Assembly (NCBI GenBank): GCA_043744175.1
Contig: JAYTVD010000147.1
Coordinates: 1 to 16,597 of the forward strand
Source: JANMEX01 sp043744175
GTDB lineage: Bacteria; Pseudomonadota; Alphaproteobacteria; Rhizobiales; Rhizobiaceae
Length of the DNA stretch: 16,597 nt
Direction of reading: 5' to 3'
Made by a program: the position numbers and the translations under genes. The notes beneath the pieces are model-generated. The model did no database searches. It was not told where the DNA came from and saw only the letters and a program-made list of their open reading frames with translations. Below, one piece after another: positions 1 through 6,949 of this stretch; the first letter of the stretch is position 1; the number at the start of each line of letters is the position of its first letter.

Positions 1-1296
1 TTGACGGCGCAGATTGACGATGCTTATGTGGTGGGTTCATCGCCCACCGGCGCGTGGTTTGGGCAGGCGGGGAATATTGCGTTTAACTCCGATGTCGGCT
101 GGCGCTTTGTGCCGCCACGGCAGGGTATCGTTGCGCTGAATGCGGCAACGGCAAAGCTGGTGGTTTATGACCAATCCGCATGGAAAGCACTGGGCGACGC
201 GATTGATTTATCGACGCTGGGTATCAACACCAATGCCGATAGTTTCAACCGCCTTGCCGTGCGCTCCAATGCTGCGCTGTTCATCGCCACTAACGTGAGC
301 GACGGCGGCAATGGCGATATTCAAATCAAGCTCAGCAAGCAGTTGCCAGGCGATACGGCCTCGCATTTGTTCCAGACCGCATTTTCCGGACGCGCAGAAT
401 TTGGCCTCACCGGCGATGATGATTTTCACCTGAAGGTCAGCGCCAATGGCTCGAGCTGGAACGAGGCCATCAAAGTTGATAAAACGACCGCGCTGGTGAC
501 GCTGACCAATAATTCCATTGGCAACGCGGCGCTCGGCGACATGGCTACCGCTCACATCAAGGGCCGCGCAACTGCGGGTACGGGCGATCCGGAAGATTTG
601 AGCGGTAGCCAAGTGACCGCCCTGCTCGATACATTCACCACCAGCGCCAAGGGCGTTGTGCCTGCATCCGGTGGCGGTACGGTGAACTTTTTGCGGGCTG
701 ATGGCTCATGGGCTGCGCCTGCAGGCGGCGGTGGTTCGGCATGGGGCGGGATCACTGGTACGCTTTCCGCGCAGAGCGATTTGCAGACTGCACTGAATGG
801 CAAACAAGCGGCGGGCTCCTATGCCGCTGCGACGCACACCCATGCGCAGGCTGATGTGGCGGGGCTTGTCACTGCACTTTCAACCAAGGAACCAAGCATC
901 ACTGTAGGCACAACCGCGCAATTTTGGCGCGGCGATAAGACTATGCAGACGCTCGATAAAGCAGCGGTTGGCCTCGCCAGTGTGGACAACACCAGCGATG
1001 CCAACAAGCCGATTTCGACGTCAACAGTGACTGCGCTAAGTGGAAAATCTGACACGGGCCACAGCCACGGTGCGTTTACCAGCGGGGCTTCTGGTTTTAC
1101 GCCAGCCTCCGGCGGCGGCACGGCTAATTTCCTGCGGGCGGATGGCGCATGGGCTGCGCCTGCAGGTGGCGGCGGCATAAGCGATGGTGACAAGGGTGAC
1201 GTCACCGTGTCCGGTTCCGGCACGGTTTGGACCATCGATCCGCAAGCACAAATTGGCAAAACGCTGGCGCTTGGCGCCGCAGCATTCATCTCATAA
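1..1296 (+). CDS. Phage tail-fibre-like protein with DUF2793-like N-terminus, 5'-truncated
   Basis: This is a structural protein of a phage or prophage tail. The open frame runs from the first base of the window, and the TTG there is probably not the real start: residues 1-62 (QIDDAYVVG, GAWFGQAG, WRFVPPRQG, LVVYDQSAWK) match the interior of the DUF2793 tail domain, whose first 30 or so residues would lie upstream. The rest is a tail-fibre-like shaft: a repeated block PASGGGT-NFLRADG-WAAPAGGGG at residues 221-245 and 368-392, a VDNTSDANKP fibre repeat near residue 327, and two HxH motifs (H279/H281 and H354/H356) of the kind that bind metal in trimeric tail fibres. The stop overlaps the ribosome binding site (AAGGAG, 1295-1300) of the next gene, so the two are probably one transcript. 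The tail assignment is firm. The exact role (fibre or distal tail) is inferred. Confidence 0.8.
   Translation: MTAQIDDAYVVGSSPTGAWFGQAGNIAFNSDVGWRFVPPRQGIVALNAATAKLVVYDQSAWKALGDAIDLSTLGINTNADSFNRLAVRSNAALFIATNVSDGGNGDIQIKLSKQLPGDTASHLFQTAFSGRAEFGLTGDDDFHLKVSANGSSWNEAIKVDKTTALVTLTNNSIGNAALGDMATAHIKGRATAGTGDPEDLSGSQVTALLDTFTTSAKGVVPASGGGTVNFLRADGSWAAPAGGGGSAWGGITGTLSAQSDLQTALNGKQAAGSYAAATHTHAQADVAGLVTALSTKEPSITVGTTAQFWRGDKTMQTLDKAAVGLASVDNTSDANKPISTSTVTALSGKSDTGHSHGAFTSGASGFTPASGGGTANFLRADGAWAAPAGGGGISDGDKGDVTVSGSGTVWTIDPQAQIGKTLALGAAAFIS
661..738 (+). repeat. Tail-fibre repeat, copy 1 (PASGGGT-NFLRADG-WAAPAGGGG)
   Basis: First copy of an in-frame coding repeat inside the tail-fibre gene. It encodes residues 221-245 and recurs 441 bp downstream. 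At the DNA level both copies share the exact stretch CATGGGCTGCGCCTGCAGG. Repeats of the FLRADG-W-AP type are common in tail-fibre shafts. Confidence 0.8.
1102..1179 (+). repeat. Tail-fibre repeat, copy 2
   Basis: Second copy of the repeat, encoding residues 368-392 (PASGGGTANFLRADGAW then AAPAGGGG). It differs from copy 1 mainly at third codon positions, which points to an old duplication under protein-level selection rather than a recent one. Confidence 0.8.
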
Positions 1297-1308
1297 GGAG
1301 CATTTCAC

Positions 1309-1722
1309 ATGGCTGGCAATCTCTCTCCCATATTCTCTAAAATCGGCAAAGTAGGCTTTGCGCCTGCGATTACTTTGGCCAATACCGCCAAGGATGGCAC
1401 GGGCACTGTGGATGTGGTTTTCACCGCTGATGCCACCAATGGCAGCTTTTTGCAGAAACTTAAAATTCGTCCGAAGGGCACGAATGTGGCCACCGTTATG
1501 CGCATTTTTCTTAACAATGGCGGGGCAACAACGACCGCGACGAACAACACATTATTTGATGAAATCTCGCTTCCCGCTACAACCAACACGGAAGTGGCGG
1601 CGCTGCCGGGGTTTGAATATCCGGTGAACTTGGCCCTGCCAGCTGGCTATCGCGTGCACGTTACGCTCGGGACGGCAGTGGCGGGCGGCTATGCAGTTTC
1701 TGGCGTTGGGGGTGATTACTAA
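1309..1722 (+). CDS. Phage tail-module protein of unknown function
   Basis: A 137-residue protein that I do not recognise as a named family. It has no signal peptide, membrane segment or cysteine. The composition is rich in Thr, Ala, Gly and Val with alternating hydrophobic residues, which suggests a small beta-sandwich. The ATG at 1309 is preceded by AAGGAG (1295-1300) at good spacing. Its stop TAA overlaps the next gene's ATG by one base (TAATG at 1720-1724), so translation of the two is probably coupled. Its place between a tail-fibre-like gene and a glycine-rich tail gene suggests a tail-tip or fibre-accessory protein. That role is inferred from position only. Confidence 0.75.
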   Translation: MAGNLSPIFSKIGKVGFAPAITLANTAKDGTGTVDVVFTADATNGSFLQKLKIRPKGTNVATVMRIFLNNGGATTTATNNTLFDEISLPATTNTEVAALPGFEYPVNLALPAGYRVHVTLGTAVAGGYAVSGVGGDY

Positions 1723-2588
1723 TGACATTTCCCTTTCATCTGCCACGTGATCAATCACTGTCCCAAAAGTTTGATAGCATCGGCACTGGCATTTGGCACA
1801 CATGGACTAAGCCCAGCGGCGCATCGCTGATTGAGTTCATCGTTTGCGGTGCTGGCGGCGCGGGTGGCAATGGGTTCGGCGCCACGGCAGGAACGGCGCG
1901 CGGCGGCGGCGGCGGCGGTGGTTCCGGCGCGATGAGCCGCATTATCGTGCCCGCCAATCTATTGCCGGATACACTGTATATTTCGCCCGGCATGGGCGGT
2001 ACGGGTACAGGCGGCGCATCGTTTGTGTCGTTTATGCAATCGACCGCCGTCGCCGCACTGCTTCTCTCTGCATCCGGCGGCGGGCCGGGCGGCACGGGAT
2101 CAGCAGCGACTGTCGGCGCGGCTGGCGCAGCGGGCGTGATCGTTGTGGGCACCGTATGTCTCTACTCAGGGCTGGGCGTTTTCGTCTCGATGGCCGGACA
2201 GGCCGGAGCCGCTGGCGGAGCCATAGCAGGCGCGGCAGGTACGGGGATGACCTTCGGCAATGCAGGCATTCCCGTTAGCGGTGGGGCGAGCGGGGCTGGC
2301 TCCACATCCGCAGACTTTGCGGGCGGCGGCATTGTGGGCGGCGGCTTTTGCCCGACCATTTCGGGCGGCCTTGCAGGCGGCAATCGCGGCGCCGATGGTT
2401 TTGCGCTGGAACTACCCCTCACCTACAGCGGCGGCACAGGCGGCGGCGCATCCAACACAGTTTTTGGCGGCAATGGCGGCGATGCAGCGCTCGGTTCTGG
2501 CGGCGGCGGCGGCGGCGCGGGGGTCACGAGCGGCGGCATCGGCGGACGCGGTGGGAACGGGTTCGTGATTGTGAGTGTTGTGCGGTAA
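1722..2588 (+). CDS. Glycine-rich phage tail protein (polyglycine receptor-binding type)
   Basis: A 288-residue protein. A short leader (residues 1-36) is followed by a low-complexity region dominated by Gly and Ala, with Gly runs at residues 61-67 and near 259-265 and many GGxGG or GAGGAGG units. It opens with IEFIVCGAGGAGG (38-49) and closes with GGNGFVIVSVVR, a pattern I know from glycine-rich domains of phage and bacterial surface proteins. In phage tail-tip adhesins such runs can pack as polyglycine-II helices displaying variable loops that bind the host. The gene overlaps the previous stop by one base. The glycine runs are written in nearly pure GGC repeats (about 1899-1918 and 2499-2516), where slippage would change length without breaking the frame. 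The adhesin role is inferred; the glycine-rich structure is seen directly. Confidence 0.75.
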   Translation: MTFPFHLPRDQSLSQKFDSIGTGIWHTWTKPSGASLIEFIVCGAGGAGGNGFGATAGTARGGGGGGGSGAMSRIIVPANLLPDTLYISPGMGGTGTGGASFVSFMQSTAVAALLLSASGGGPGGTGSAATVGAAGAAGVIVVGTVCLYSGLGVFVSMAGQAGAAGGAIAGAAGTGMTFGNAGIPVSGGASGAGSTSADFAGGGIVGGGFCPTISGGLAGGNRGADGFALELPLTYSGGTGGGASNTVFGGNGGDAALGSGGGGGGAGVTSGGIGGRGGNGFVIVSVVR

Positions 2589-2666
2589 CATCATCGCACT
2601 CACTTCCTGCACTTAAAATTGACTTTTTAAGCACCACATAATGTACGATAGCTCTTCGGTACCAAT

Positions 2667-2673
2667 GAAGGAG
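2667..2673 (+). promoter_or_regulatory. Ribosome binding site deciding the GTG start of the antitoxin
   Basis: GAAGGAG lies 8 bases before the GTG at 2682. It is the reason for choosing that GTG; no ATG in this frame lies nearby. A TTGACT element at 2619-2624 may be the -35 of the pair's promoter, but no well-spaced -10 accompanies it. Confidence 0.6.
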
Positions 2674-2681
2674 TCAACCAA

Positions 2682-2933
2682 GTGAAGCGGACGTTTAGCG
2701 TTAAAGCGCTTTGGGATGAAGAGGCTCAGGTTTTCATTTCTGAAAGCGACATTATTGGGCTGCATATTGAGGCTGAAACTCTTGATGAGTTTGAGGCTGT
2801 GATGCACGAGCACGCTGTTGAGTTGATATTGGAGAACCATATTTCTGCACCAGATATGGCGACGAAATCCATCAAAGAATGGGCTCCAGCCATACTTTGG
2901 CAGCGCCCCGCGCCTCATGTCAAAGCGGCCTAA
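2682..2933 (+). CDS. hicB: HicB-like antitoxin, DUF1902 type
   Basis: An 83-residue protein whose first 50 residues fit the short HicB-like/DUF1902 fold: VKALWDEEAQVFISES, a strand ending IIGLHIEA, then the helix ETLDEFEAVMHEHAVELI. Such proteins fold as a partial RNase-H-like domain that covers and neutralises the HicA toxin. No helix-turn-helix or ribbon-helix-helix domain follows; the C-terminus is a short Pro- and Trp-containing tail (EWAPAILWQRPAPHVKAA). It therefore looks like a minimal antitoxin that may not bind its own promoter. The GTG start has a strong GAAGGAG site. The last 17 bases overlap the toxin gene, giving coupled translation with the antitoxin first, the reverse of classical hicAB. 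Base composition is more AT-rich than the flanking genes, consistent with acquisition. Confidence 0.75.
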   Translation: MKRTFSVKALWDEEAQVFISESDIIGLHIEAETLDEFEAVMHEHAVELILENHISAPDMATKSIKEWAPAILWQRPAPHVKAA

Positions 2934-3126
2934 ATCGTGGCCAAGGGATTTTGTGACCGCGTTGTTAGCTGATGCAGGCTATCGCTATTTAGAAAATGCA
3001 AAAGGTTCACATGAGAAATGGCAGTCCCGCGATACGGGGCTGCTGTTAATTGTGCCGCGAAATTTGAAAAGCCGTCATACTGCCAACGGTATATTGAAGG
3101 ACGCGGGGATTGCTAAGAAATTGTAG
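2917..3126 (+). CDS. hicA: HicA-type mRNA interferase toxin
   Basis: A 69-residue protein with the features of the HicA/YcfA toxin: a basic N-terminal helix (RDFVTALLADAGYRYL), the catalytic motif GSHEKW with His32, a hydrophobic strand ending in a proline (LLLIVPRN), and a closing segment LKSRHTANGILKDAGI matching the usual end of the family. Members have a double-stranded-RNA-binding-like fold and cleave translated mRNA using the histidine. The ATG lies inside the antitoxin gene (17-bp overlap), and the length is typical. It is convergent with the ETF-QO gene, with 59 bp between stops. The catalytic histidine is intact, so the toxin should be functional, but that is inferred. Confidence 0.8.
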   Translation: MSKRPKSWPRDFVTALLADAGYRYLENAKGSHEKWQSRDTGLLLIVPRNLKSRHTANGILKDAGIAKKL

Positions 3127-3185
3127 CGAGAGGCTTCTGGCACTACCCTTGCCCATTGAAGAAATGGAGGGAGGAAGAGTCTTGG

Positions 3186-4841
3186 TCACATATTCGGGTA
3201 AACTGGCCCTTCGCCGCCCTGTGGCGGTACCCAGTTGATGTTTTGGTTCGGGTCTTTGATGTCGCAGGTTTTGCAATGGACGCAGTTTTGGGCGTTGATG
3301 ACTAGCGATTTTTCATTGTCTTTTTCCACCCACTCGTAAACGCCGGCGGGGCAATAGCGGCCGGATGGGCCGTCGTAGACGCCGAGTTCGGAGGACTTTT
3401 GCAGCGCAGCATTGAGCACTTGCAGGTGCACCGGCTGGTCCTCCTCGTGGTTGGTGTTGGAAAGGAACACGGACGATGCACGGTCAAATGTCAGCACGCC
3501 ATCAGGCTTTGGATAGGCAATTGGTTTGAACTTAGATGCTGGTTCGAGCGAGGCCGCGTCGGTCTTGCCGTGCTTCAAAGTCCACAGTCCGGTGAGGCCT
3601 ATTTGGTTGAGCCACATATCAACCGCGCCCAAAACCACACCGCCGACAAGGCCGAACTTGGACCAGAACGGCTTGACGTTGCGCACCTTTTTAAGGTCAG
3701 CTCCGATATCACTATCGCGCCAGCTTTGCTCGATTTCTATCGGCTCATCGTTGGCGCAGCCATTGCTAATGCGGGCGGCGATTTTGTCGGCGGCCAACAT
3801 TCCGGACAGCACGGCATTGTGCGAGCCTTTTATGCGCGGCACGTTGACGAGGCCTGCTGAGCAACCAATCAATGCGCCGCCGGGGAAAGATAGTTTCGGC
3901 ACGGATTGATAGCCGCCCTCGGTGATGGCGCGTGCGCCATAGGCGAGGCGTTTTGCGCCTGCGAAGGTCTTGGCAATTGCCGGATGGGTTTTGAAACGCT
4001 GAAATTCGTCAAACGGTGACAAGTACGGGTTCTTGTAGTTCAAATGCACCACGAAGCCGACGGCGACCTGATTATCTTCCAAATGATAGAGGAACGAACC
4101 GCCGCCTGTTTTCATATCCAGTGGCCAGCCGAACGAATGTTGCACGAGGCCGAGCTGGTGATTTTCGGGCTTCACCTGCCACAGTTCCTTGATGCCAAGG
4201 CCATATTTCTGCGGCTCGCGGCCTTCGGAGAGTTTGTATTTGGTGATGATTTGTTTGGCAAGCGAGCCGCGCGCGCCCTCGCCTATCAGCACATATTTGC
4301 CGAGAAGCTCCATGCCACGAGCGAAATTCGGACCCGGCTCGCCGTTCTTTTCAATACCCATGTCACCCGTAGCAACACCGCGCACCGCGCCGTTATCGTC
4401 GTACAAAACTTCAGTGGCGGCAAAGCCTGGGTAGATTTCCACGCCGAGCGCTTCGGCCTTTGTCGCCAGCCAGCGGGTGACATTGCCGAGCGAGACGATG
4501 AAATTGCCATGATTGCTCATAAGCGGCGGCATGGCGAAGTTTGGCAGGCGCACCGAACCGGCAGGCCCGAGCGCCATGAACACATCTTTTTTCACTTCGG
4601 TCTTAAACGGATGATCCGCCTCATTGCGCCAGCCCGGCAGCAGGCGGTCGATACCAATTGGATCCACCACTGCGCCCGAAAGAATATGGGCACCGGCTTC
4701 CGCGCCTTTTTCCAAGACCACGACCGAAAGCTCCGGATTGATTTGCTTTAGGCGGATGGCTGCGGAGAGACCGGCCGGGCCCGCCCCTACGATCACCACG
4801 TCAAATTCCATGCTCTCGCGTTCCGGAAGTGTCTCGGCCAT
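3186..4841 (-). CDS. Electron transfer flavoprotein-ubiquinone oxidoreductase
   Basis: A 551-residue membrane-associated flavo-iron-sulfur enzyme (ETF-QO, ETFDH in eukaryotes). It takes electrons from reduced electron-transfer flavoprotein, filled by acyl-CoA, branched-chain amino acid and dimethylglycine dehydrogenases, and passes them to ubiquinone. The N-terminus has the FAD-binding motif VIVGAGPAG (G19, G21, G24). The middle carries the conserved GWPLDMKTGGGSFLYH segment. The C-terminus has the [4Fe-4S] ligands C497, C520, C523 and C526 in CVHCKTCDIKDP. Length is usual for bacteria. The frame is open to 4913, but I chose the ATG at 4841 because it has GGGAGA at proper spacing and gives the normal N-terminus. 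It is divergent from the UDG gene, with a palindromic operator candidate between them. No etfA or etfB genes are in the window. Confidence 0.95.
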   Translation of the reverse strand: MAETLPERESMEFDVVIVGAGPAGLSAAIRLKQINPELSVVVLEKGAEAGAHILSGAVVDPIGIDRLLPGWRNEADHPFKTEVKKDVFMALGPAGSVRLPNFAMPPLMSNHGNFIVSLGNVTRWLATKAEALGVEIYPGFAATEVLYDDNGAVRGVATGDMGIEKNGEPGPNFARGMELLGKYVLIGEGARGSLAKQIITKYKLSEGREPQKYGLGIKELWQVKPENHQLGLVQHSFGWPLDMKTGGGSFLYHLEDNQVAVGFVVHLNYKNPYLSPFDEFQRFKTHPAIAKTFAGAKRLAYGARAITEGGYQSVPKLSFPGGALIGCSAGLVNVPRIKGSHNAVLSGMLAADKIAARISNGCANDEPIEIEQSWRDSDIGADLKKVRNVKPFWSKFGLVGGVVLGAVDMWLNQIGLTGLWTLKHGKTDAASLEPASKFKPIAYPKPDGVLTFDRASSVFLSNTNHEEDQPVHLQVLNAALQKSSELGVYDGPSGRYCPAGVYEWVEKDNEKSLVINAQNCVHCKTCDIKDPNQNINWVPPQGGEGPVYPNM

Positions 4842-4968
4842 ATTGTTCTCCCAAGCAGATGGACTTGCCATCCGTAAAACCATTATTGCATCTATGGCTA
4901 ACCCGTAACGCATGAGGCGGCAATATAGAATGCGACATTCTCTAACCTGATAGCAAAGTTACCGACAT

Positions 4969-4984
4969 TTGACGTAAACGTCAA
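4969..4984. promoter_or_regulatory. Palindromic operator candidate between ETF-QO and UDG genes
   Basis: TTGACGTAAACGTCAA is a perfect inverted repeat with 7-base arms (TTGACGT/ACGTCAA) around AA. It lies 127 bp before the ETF-QO start and 72 bp before the UDG start, and supplies a TTGACG -35-like hexamer on both strands. Its shape resembles the ACGT-centred palindromes I recall for MerR-family regulators of branched-chain amino acid and fatty acid degradation (LiuR type), a regulon in which an ETF-QO gene would fit. The identity of the regulator is inference. Confidence 0.5.
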
Positions 4985-5056
4985 TATTCAGGCAATAGCT
5001 GTGCGCGGTTATAGTTTGGGTTTGCGGGCGCGGCGCGGGGCGGCTAAGGTGGATTT

Positions 5057-5896
5057 ATGCAAACCCCGCTCAATCGCTCTGACATAGCCGATATTCTGCG
5101 CTTTTATCAAAGCGCGGGGCTGGACTTTGCGCTTGACGAAGCGCCGCAAGACCGGCTGGTTGCTCTACCCATTGTTGCGCAGGCTGAGGGTTTTGTCGCG
5201 CCCGTGCTGGGTCAATTGGCGGACGCGCCGCGCCCGCGACCAATGGTTGCCACTTCAAGCACTGCGGTTCCGGATGAGGCAACGGCCGCGCGTGCGCGGG
5301 ACGATGCGCGGCTTGCGCCATCGCTTGAGGCGTTGCGCGACAAGCTGCTAACGTTTGACGGGTGCAGTCTGAAATTTACAGCTAAAAACCTTGTGTTTGC
5401 CGATGGCAATCCACTGGCGAAAATCATGTTGGTTGGAGAAGCGCCGGGTAAGGATGAGGATTTGGAAGGTAAGCCGTTCGTCGGCAAAGCTGGGCAAATG
5501 CTGGACCGGATGCTGGGTGCCATCGGCCTGGATCGCGGCCACGTGTATATAGCCAACGTTATCTATTGGCGCCCGCCCGGCAACCGCACCCCGACAGCGA
5601 TAGAGACCGAAATCTGCCGGCCGTTTATTGAGCGGCAGATTGAGTTGGTGAACCCAGATATTCTGATATTTGTCGGCGGCGTTTCGGCCAAGAGCTTTTT
5701 GCCCGGCCCTGATGGCATATTGAAAATGCGTGGCATCTGGCGCGAATGGACTATGGCGAACGGGCGGACCATTCCGGCCCTGCCAATGTTACATCCGGCC
5801 TATCTGCTACGCCAGCCAGCGCAGAAGAAATTGGCATGGCGGGATTTGCTGAGTTTGAAAGTACGTGCCAAGGACATGGGATTGTTAAGTCTGTAG
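5057..5896 (+). CDS. Uracil-DNA glycosylase, family 4-like
   Basis: A 279-residue base-excision repair enzyme that removes uracil, formed by cytosine deamination, from DNA. Residues 1-95 are a variable, low-conservation leader. The catalytic domain follows, with motif A GEAPGKDED (127-135), PFVGKAGQMLDRML, the RPPGNRTPT segment (172-180) and motif B HPAYLLRQP (246-254). Family-4 enzymes usually bind a [4Fe-4S] cluster through four cysteines. Here C103 (FDGC) and C187 (EICRPF) remain, but the expected first cysteine is F100 and the third, usually in KCRPP, is W171. The cluster is therefore probably absent or altered, which I recall as a feature of alphaproteobacterial members. The ATG at 5057 is the first in frame but has only a weak upstream binding site (GGTGGA). 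The gene converges on a DMT transporter gene. Confidence 0.9.
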   Translation: MQTPLNRSDIADILRFYQSAGLDFALDEAPQDRLVALPIVAQAEGFVAPVLGQLADAPRPRPMVATSSTAVPDEATAARARDDARLAPSLEALRDKLLTFDGCSLKFTAKNLVFADGNPLAKIMLVGEAPGKDEDLEGKPFVGKAGQMLDRMLGAIGLDRGHVYIANVIYWRPPGNRTPTAIETEICRPFIERQIELVNPDILIFVGGVSAKSFLPGPDGILKMRGIWREWTMANGRTIPALPMLHPAYLLRQPAQKKLAWRDLLSLKVRAKDMGLLSL

Positions 5897-5898
5897 CG

Positions 5899-6096
5899 CT
5901 ATTTTGTAACTCGGCAATTTCCGCCATCAACCGTCCGTTTTTGATCTGATTTTTGACACTTTGCCTTGCGCTTCTGTCGGTTTATGCGAGCCATGGTCTT
6001 AACGTCCGGTGCGGGGACAGCGATGAATGCGCCTGTTTTCGGGCATGTTTTCAAGGAAAATTTAATGCTATCCACCCGCCAATAGTTCGCACGCAT
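5899..6096 (-). CDS. Doubtful small ORF directly after the DMT transporter gene
   Basis: A 65-residue frame that starts one base after the transporter's stop (TAA, c, ATG), a spacing that would allow coupled translation. The product is basic, with the C-terminal stretch MARINRQKRKAKCQKSDQKR, and contains CPKTGAFI, which faintly echoes DPETGAFV in the small protein at the other end of the unit. There is no recognisable domain, no clear binding site apart from the overlap, and codon usage is not decisive. It may be spurious. Otherwise the 200 bp between the UDG and transporter stops hold nothing I can identify. Confidence 0.2.
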   Translation of the reverse strand: MRANYWRVDSIKFSLKTCPKTGAFIAVPAPDVKTMARINRQKRKAKCQKSDQKRTVDGGNCRVTK

Positions 6097-6097
6097 G

Positions 6098-6943
6098 TTA
6101 GCTCAGCCTCATGAGAACAAGCCCGAAGGCTACTACGCCTGCACCTGCAATGCGCCCGGGCCTTACGGGTTCGCGCAACCAGACAATGGCGATGACAATT
6201 GCAAATAAGATACTGGTTTCGCGAAGCGCAGCAACAAGCGCCACGGGCGCGCGCGTCATAGCCCAAAGCTCACCGCAATAGTTGACGAGCGAAATACCGC
6301 CCCAAAGCAGACCCAAATAATGGTTGTTGGCGAATGCTTTTGTGAGGCGTTTTTTGTGAAAAACTAATGCGTAGATAAACACAACTGTGCCGCTGCTGGC
6401 GTAGAGAAATATCGTATAACCGACTGGGTTTCCAATCGTGCGCACGGCGAGCGCATCACACAACGTGTAGGCACATATGATGATGGTTACGCTGGCGCTA
6501 CGCAAAAACACATTGCGATCCAACAGCTTTGATCTATCAGCGCTTGAAAAAAGGACTATCAAGAGGCCTATCGAAATAAGCAGGATAACGGCTAAGACTT
6601 TTGGAGGTAAAGTCTCCTGAAAGACCATGGTGCTCAGAATCAATATCCAAATTGGCGCACTGCCGTAGGCAAGCGGATAGATCAGCCCGACCTCGCCAGC
6701 TGCATAGGCCCTGCCGAGAACGATCCAGTAAACACAGCCCAAAACTGTTGATATAGCCAAATAGGGCGCACTCGTGGCATCGGGTAACCCCACGAAACAT
6801 AGTGTTGGTAGCGCCACGACCGCGCCGCCAATGGCCACCATAAACGCGGCAGCCAGCGGATCTTCCTCGTTGCGCAAGCCGCAATTTAGCAAGGCAGTGG
6901 CCATCGCACAGGCCAAAATGACCAAAATCGTCGCGGATTCCAT
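6098..6943 (-). CDS. EamA/DMT family transporter
   Basis: A 281-residue inner-membrane protein with about ten predicted membrane segments arranged as two EamA repeats, the drug/metabolite transporter superfamily design. The N-terminal half includes VGLIYPLAYGSAPIWILILS and the typical repeat end IGLLIVLFSS. The C-terminal half ends with LREPVRPGRIAGAGVVAFGLVLMRLS, matching the usual WLGE-P---R-IG--LI--G end of EamA repeats. Substrates in this superfamily range from amino acids to nucleotide metabolites, and none can be assigned here. The start ATG is 6 bases after the stop of a 60-residue ORF, with a weak AGGG binding site inside that ORF's end, so the pair is probably one operon with coupled translation. 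Confidence 0.85.
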   Translation of the reverse strand: MESATILVILACAMATALLNCGLRNEEDPLAAAFMVAIGGAVVALPTLCFVGLPDATSAPYLAISTVLGCVYWIVLGRAYAAGEVGLIYPLAYGSAPIWILILSTMVFQETLPPKVLAVILLISIGLLIVLFSSADRSKLLDRNVFLRSASVTIIICAYTLCDALAVRTIGNPVGYTIFLYASSGTVVFIYALVFHKKRLTKAFANNHYLGLLWGGISLVNYCGELWAMTRAPVALVAALRETSILFAIVIAIVWLREPVRPGRIAGAGVVAFGLVLMRLS

Positions 6944-6949
6944 GACCGG

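Noticed and set aside
819..1289. 156-residue open frame on the - strand in the tail-fibre gene
   Set aside because: Pro- and Ser-rich translation is what the opposite strand of a Gly/Ala-rich repeat gene produces; no binding site or domain was seen.
4044..4751. 235-residue open frame on the + strand
   Set aside because: It lies wholly opposite the ETF-QO gene, whose motifs are unmistakable, and has no binding site or recognisable domain. It is a shadow frame.
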